NCBI GenBank assembly: GCA_903930805.1 | Contig: CAIYZZ010000347.1 | Span: 1-9,169 of the forward strand | DNA: 9,169 nucleotides | Direction of reading: 5' to 3' | Source: an uncultured Rhodocyclaceae bacterium | GTDB lineage: Bacteria > Pseudomonadota > Gammaproteobacteria > Burkholderiales > Rhodocyclaceae | In this document: in pieces, positions 6,118 through 9,169 of the stretch | Layout of the letters: the number at the start of each line of letters is the position of its first letter | Numbering within the stretch: the stretch's first letter is position 1 | Notes under the pieces: generated by a model | What the model saw: only the letters and a program-made list of their open reading frames with translations | Told to the model about the DNA's origin: nothing | Database searches by the model: none | Position numbers and translations under genes: made by a program

Positions 6118-7196
6118 GCTGCCATTTTCTCCGGGGCAATCATCGAGTTAAGGCCGCCAGCCAGCCAGCTTGCATGCAAGCCACGCTGCGACAACAAAAA
6201 CGCCGCAGCGGAACTGCGCCGGCCGGTTTGGCAATAGACCACATATTCCCTGTCATTCCGCAAGCTCGGCAGCGCATTGCGCAATTCATTCAAAGGGATA
6301 TTCAGCGCCCCGGGTAGACCGTCCTGCTGGTATTCCACAGGGAAACGCACGTCGAGCCAGAGGCCGCCCAAGGCAACACGCCGCATGGCCTCCTCGGCAT
6401 CGACATGCTGCAGCAGGGGTTCGCGCAGCAGTTTGACGAAGTCTCCACCATCAAGGCGCAGCAGATCGCCATCGGTCTTCATGGTCACGGTAGCATTGCG
6501 ACAGGTTTCTGCAATCAACGCCTCTTCACCGAAGGCGTCGCCCGCCTGCAACTCGGCCAGTTCGATGCGTGCTCCCCCGATCTCACGCGTCACAAGCGCC
6601 CGCCCGCGTTCGATCACGTAATAGTAATCGCCTGGCTCGCTTTGGCGCACCACGACCTCCCCGGATTTGACGGATTGCCGCCCGAAACTGGCGAGCAGGG
6701 CTTCAATATGTGCCGCCGGCAGGTTGGCGAACGTGCCTTGTGTCAGCTTGCGCACATCGTAGATGCCAGCCATGGTACGCCAGTCGGCGGTAACACCCGC
6801 TGCACCCGTTGCGGCAACGGCACACGTCGAAGGGAGTGGCACAAGCTGGTCCCACGTGACAAGAATATCGAGAGCGTTTTCATCGAACCACAGCAATTCG
6901 ACATCGGTGATCACCCTGACGTTGGTCGGATTCATCCCGCCGCGCGCCAAGGGAAAGGCAGCCTCACCGAATCCTCCCACTACCACTTGCCTGCGGCCAT
7001 CGGCATAGCCCAGCTTCAATTCGCCCTTGAGCAGATAAACAACTTTGTGCGCCCAGGGAAACTCGAGCGGCAGCAGACTGCGCGGATAGGTCTCACGCTT
7101 GGCCAGCAGCGCAGCTTGCATCCGGCCCTCTGGCCCCAGACCGGAGACAGGTAATAGAGACGCGAGGGTTTCGGGCGTCACTGACAGGGTGTTCAT
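6114..7196 (-). CDS. Double cyclic-nucleotide-binding-domain protein fused to a rhodanese
   Basis: A 360-residue soluble protein with three modules. Residues about 20-125 form a cupin-like CNB fold lacking the phosphate-binding arginine, so probably degenerate. Residues about 150-265 form a second CNB domain with a convincing phosphate-binding cassette: FGEEAL (222-227) and, at the expected spacing, RNAT (233-236), matching the FGE...R-x-A-T pattern that holds cAMP or cGMP in CAP and PKA regulatory subunits. Residues about 270-355 form a single rhodanese domain with LDVR (281-284) and the active loop CQTGRRS, with Cys322 as persulfide-forming residue. There is no helix-turn-helix, so it is not a CRP-type transcription factor. 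The start overlaps the preceding stop (ATGA), and its own stop overlaps the next start in the same way. It is the likely cyclic-nucleotide receptor of the operon; the output of the rhodanese (sulfur transfer or protein contact) is unknown. Confidence 0.9.
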   Translation of the reverse strand: MNTLSVTPETLASLLPVSGLGPEGRMQAALLAKRETYPRSLLPLEFPWAHKVVYLLKGELKLGYADGRRQVVVGGFGEAAFPLARGGMNPTNVRVITDVELLWFDENALDILVTWDQLVPLPSTCAVAATGAAGVTADWRTMAGIYDVRKLTQGTFANLPAAHIEALLASFGRQSVKSGEVVVRQSEPGDYYYVIERGRALVTREIGGARIELAELQAGDAFGEEALIAETCRNATVTMKTDGDLLRLDGGDFVKLLREPLLQHVDAEEAMRRVALGGLWLDVRFPVEYQQDGLPGALNIPLNELRNALPSLRNDREYVVYCQTGRRSSAAAFLLSQRGLHASWLAGGLNSMIAPEKMAA

Positions 7197-7960
7197 ATTT
7201 CGAACACCTGGTTGTTTTGCAACATGCGCGGCTTGAACTCGCCGATGCCTTCTTCGATCTCCTCCATTGTCAACTCGATCTGCCCGGGCTTGAGATGGGT
7301 AATAAATATTTCAGGCCGGGACTGAAGGTAACGCAACTCCTCGATCAGCATGCTGGGGCACAGGTGTTGCGAGGTTTCGGCCAGCTTGCGCTCCCGGTTC
7401 GAGAACGCTGTCTCGATGATGAGTGTCCTCAGGTTGTCAATTGCATTGACAGCGTGCCACAATTCGCGGCAGGGGCCCGTATCACCGGAGAAAACTAGGC
7501 TTGCCTTGCCAGAATTGAGTTGGTAAGCCACTGCCGGTACTGTGTGGTTGGCGGGCAAAGGCGCGATACGCCGTCCTTGCAAGTCCTCGATCTGCCCTAC
7601 GGCAATGGACTCAAAGCGCAGCCATGGCGCATCAATGGAGGGAATCTCCGAAAAATCCGGCCACACCGCCCAATTAAATATATGCGCACGCAAAATTTCG
7701 ACGGTGGCGGGTGTGGCGTGCACGGTGAGCGGGCGATTGCGCATGTCGCCGACCGTATCGATCATCAGTGGCAGACAGGCGATATGATCCACGTGGCTAT
7801 GGGTCAGGAAGACATGGTCAATCTGCGCCAGCTCGGCGATCGACAGGTCGGCCACACCGGTACCGCAATCGATCAGGATGTCATTGTCGACGAGGATTGA
7901 GGTGGTGCGCAGGTGACGACCGCCAATCCCGCCGCTGCAACCCAGAATGCGTATTCTCAT
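7193..7960 (-). CDS. Metallo-beta-lactamase-fold hydrolase, probable class II cyclic-nucleotide phosphodiesterase
   Basis: A 255-residue cytoplasmic MBL-fold protein. The binuclear metal motif is HSHVDH (54-59), followed by IACLPLMID, close to the class II 3',5'-cyclic-nucleotide phosphodiesterase signature. The remaining ligands are also present: His139 (ANHT), Asp160 (SGDTG) and His222 (THLKP). The layout (GCSGG near the N-terminus, DCGTG at 31-35, SGDTG) is shared with the RNase Z/arylsulfatase/PDE branch, so the substrate cannot be fixed from motifs alone. Lying between a class III cyclase and a cyclic-nucleotide-binding protein argues strongly for cAMP or cGMP as substrate. The ATG follows the cyclase TAA with no intervening base and has only a weak ribosome site (GAGA), so translation is probably coupled. 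Alternative: another phosphodiesterase of the RNase Z superfamily. Confidence 0.85.
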   Translation of the reverse strand: MRIRILGCSGGIGGRHLRTTSILVDNDILIDCGTGVADLSIAELAQIDHVFLTHSHVDHIACLPLMIDTVGDMRNRPLTVHATPATVEILRAHIFNWAVWPDFSEIPSIDAPWLRFESIAVGQIEDLQGRRIAPLPANHTVPAVAYQLNSGKASLVFSGDTGPCRELWHAVNAIDNLRTLIIETAFSNRERKLAETSQHLCPSMLIEELRYLQSRPEIFITHLKPGQIELTMEEIEEGIGEFKPRMLQNNQVFEI

Positions 7961-9169
7961 TTATTTCGTCTCAAAGGTCGTGACGCCATCCCACCCATCT
8001 CCCGGCGGCTCCTGACGACAGTGACCAATCCGCTTGGTGTATAGATCATATAGGTAATGCGGCTGGTTGCGGGTCAAATTGAGCAGCAACATGTCGGCGC
8101 GATCCCAATCCTGAGCTCGATACGCCTGCAGGGCCTGTGTCCAAAGCTTGAGCTGCTCGAGGGTTTGCTTGTCGACCTGACCCTCCAGGCCCAGCGGCTC
8201 GTAGATACCAACCGGCTCGGCCTTGCCCTTGACACGCACGCGATCCAACTCACGCAGGACAAAACGCTTGCCTAATTTTTCACGCGTCCCCTCACCGACA
8301 ATGATGCCTACCCCATATTGCTTGGTAATGCCTTCGAGACGCGAACCCAGATTCACAGCATCGCCCATCACGGTATAGGCCTTGCGCACGGGAGAGCCCA
8401 TGTCGCCAACCGTCATCACACCGGTATTGACGCCGACACCGATCTTGAGTTCAGGCCAGCCTTTTGCCACCAGACGCTGATTGAGATCCTTCAGCGTTGC
8501 CTGCATTTCCAGTGCCGTCATCACGGCATTTTGCGCATGTTCCGGATCAGCCACCGGCGCACCCCAAAAGGCCATGATTGCGTCGCCGATGTATTTGTCG
8601 AGTGTGCCACGCTGCCGACGTACTACCTCTGTCATGGCACCCAGATATTCGTTCATCAGGGTAGCCAACTGGTCAGGCTGCAATCCTTCTGAAATCGTGG
8701 TGAAACCGCGTATATCCGAGAACAGGACTGTCAGCTCTGACTTGCGCCCCGCCATGCTGTAGCCCTCGGGATTTTTCGCCATTTCATCGACCAGTTCAGG
8801 CGGTACATATTGACCAAACAATTCAGTGAACTGCCGCTTGGTTTTCGATTCGACGAAATAGCCCCACGACATGTTGATCGCATACAGCAGGGCCGCCAGT
8901 ACCAAGCCATTGGCGAACGGCATCACCATGTTGCCGACATGCCAGAGGGAAACGTTGACGACCGACAGCCCGAGAACTACCAGCAACCCCATCAGCGTCG
9001 CCTTGAGCGGCGACAGTAAAGGCAACAGGAACACCATGACCATACCGGCCACCAGTACCTGAAAAATATCTCCTGCCAGCAGGTAATCAGGTTTGTGTTT
9101 GATATTGCCGTCAAGGATGCCGGCAATCAGGTTGGCATGCACCTCGACGCCCGGATAGGCCGTCCCCAC
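7961..9169 (-). CDS. CHASE2-type membrane class III adenylate/guanylate cyclase (5' part missing)
   Basis: The 402 visible codons run off the right edge. The first codon in view is GTG, but it lies within the end of a CHASE2 domain (AYPGVEVHANLIAGILDG), so it is internal and the true start is outside. Three membrane helices follow (about residues 34-54, 57-76, 80-100 of the visible part), the usual CHASE2 arrangement with an extracytoplasmic sensor. The class III catalytic domain (about 140-325) has metal-binding Asp152 (FSDIRGF) and Asp196 (YIGDAIMAFW), base-selecting Lys192 and Thr266 (YTVMGD), and transition-state Asn273 and Arg277 (NLGSR). Lys/Thr is typical of bacterial adenylyl cyclases, so cAMP is the expected product. 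A C-terminal helical tail (about 335-385, with a TPR-like look) follows. It heads the visible operon and would feed the CNB and GAF proteins behind it. Confidence 0.95.
   Translation of the reverse strand: MGTAYPGVEVHANLIAGILDGNIKHKPDYLLAGDIFQVLVAGMVMVFLLPLLSPLKATLMGLLVVLGLSVVNVSLWHVGNMVMPFANGLVLAALLYAINMSWGYFVESKTKRQFTELFGQYVPPELVDEMAKNPEGYSMAGRKSELTVLFSDIRGFTTISEGLQPDQLATLMNEYLGAMTEVVRRQRGTLDKYIGDAIMAFWGAPVADPEHAQNAVMTALEMQATLKDLNQRLVAKGWPELKIGVGVNTGVMTVGDMGSPVRKAYTVMGDAVNLGSRLEGITKQYGVGIIVGEGTREKLGKRFVLRELDRVRVKGKAEPVGIYEPLGLEGQVDKQTLEQLKLWTQALQAYRAQDWDRADMLLLNLTRNQPHYLYDLYTKRIGHCRQEPPGDGWDGVTTFETK

Larger units (their letters stand above)
2068..9169 (-). other. Predicted five-gene cyclic-nucleotide signalling operon
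   Basis: Cyclase, MBL phosphodiesterase, CNB-rhodanese, GAF-GspE/PilB ATPase and GAF-HD-GYP genes share one strand. Their junctions are 0 nt, a 4-nt overlap, a 4-nt overlap and 18 nt. No promoter-sized gap or terminator separates them, so one transcript is expected. The promoter lies beyond the right edge. The operon ends at 2068; the following 106 bp contain no clear intrinsic terminator. Confidence 0.85.

Noticed and set aside
9167..9169. GTG at the right edge as the start codon of the cyclase
   Set aside because: The residues that follow are the end of a CHASE2 domain, so the codon is an internal valine and the gene continues beyond the window.

Overview
The window looks like a chromosomal piece of a betaproteobacterium, most likely Rhodocyclales or a neighbouring order. 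This is inferred from the moderately high GC, the style of the type IV pilin, and the mix of GAF, HD-GYP and class III cyclase proteins. No rRNA, tRNA or marker gene is present to fix the taxonomy. Apart from the tail of one gene at the left edge, everything is coded on the minus strand.

Right to left (the direction of transcription), positions 9169-2068 hold a tightly packed five-gene operon: (1) the C-terminal two thirds or so of a CHASE2/three-TM/class III nucleotide cyclase; (2) a metallo-beta-lactamase-fold protein resembling class II cyclic-nucleotide phosphodiesterases; (3) a double cyclic-nucleotide-binding-domain protein fused to a rhodanese; (4) an 803-residue GspE/PilB-type secretion/pilus ATPase with an N-terminal GAF domain; (5) a GAF-HD-GYP protein, a probable cyclic-di-GMP phosphodiesterase. 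Junctions are 0 nt, a 4-nt overlap, a 4-nt overlap and 18 nt, so co-expression is very likely. Together the genes carry a source, a sink and at least one receptor for a cyclic mononucleotide, plus a motor ATPase and a c-di-GMP effector that both carry related GAF domains. The attractive reading is a self-contained circuit in which cAMP (or cGMP) controls a type IV pilus or type II secretion-like motor and local c-di-GMP.

Downstream of the operon lie a DUF4143-type AAA ATPase (1961-783), preceded by an imperfect palindrome directly next to its start codon, and then a type IV major pilin gene (592-170). The pilin has its own well-formed sigma-54 promoter, a perfect 15-bp palindrome about 107 bp upstream of the predicted transcription start (probable activator site), and a strong hairpin terminator. 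The first 94 bases look like the last 30 codons of a second, convergent DUF4143 ATPase on the plus strand. No insertion sequence, CRISPR array, riboswitch or RNA gene was found, and no gap between genes exceeds 190 bases.
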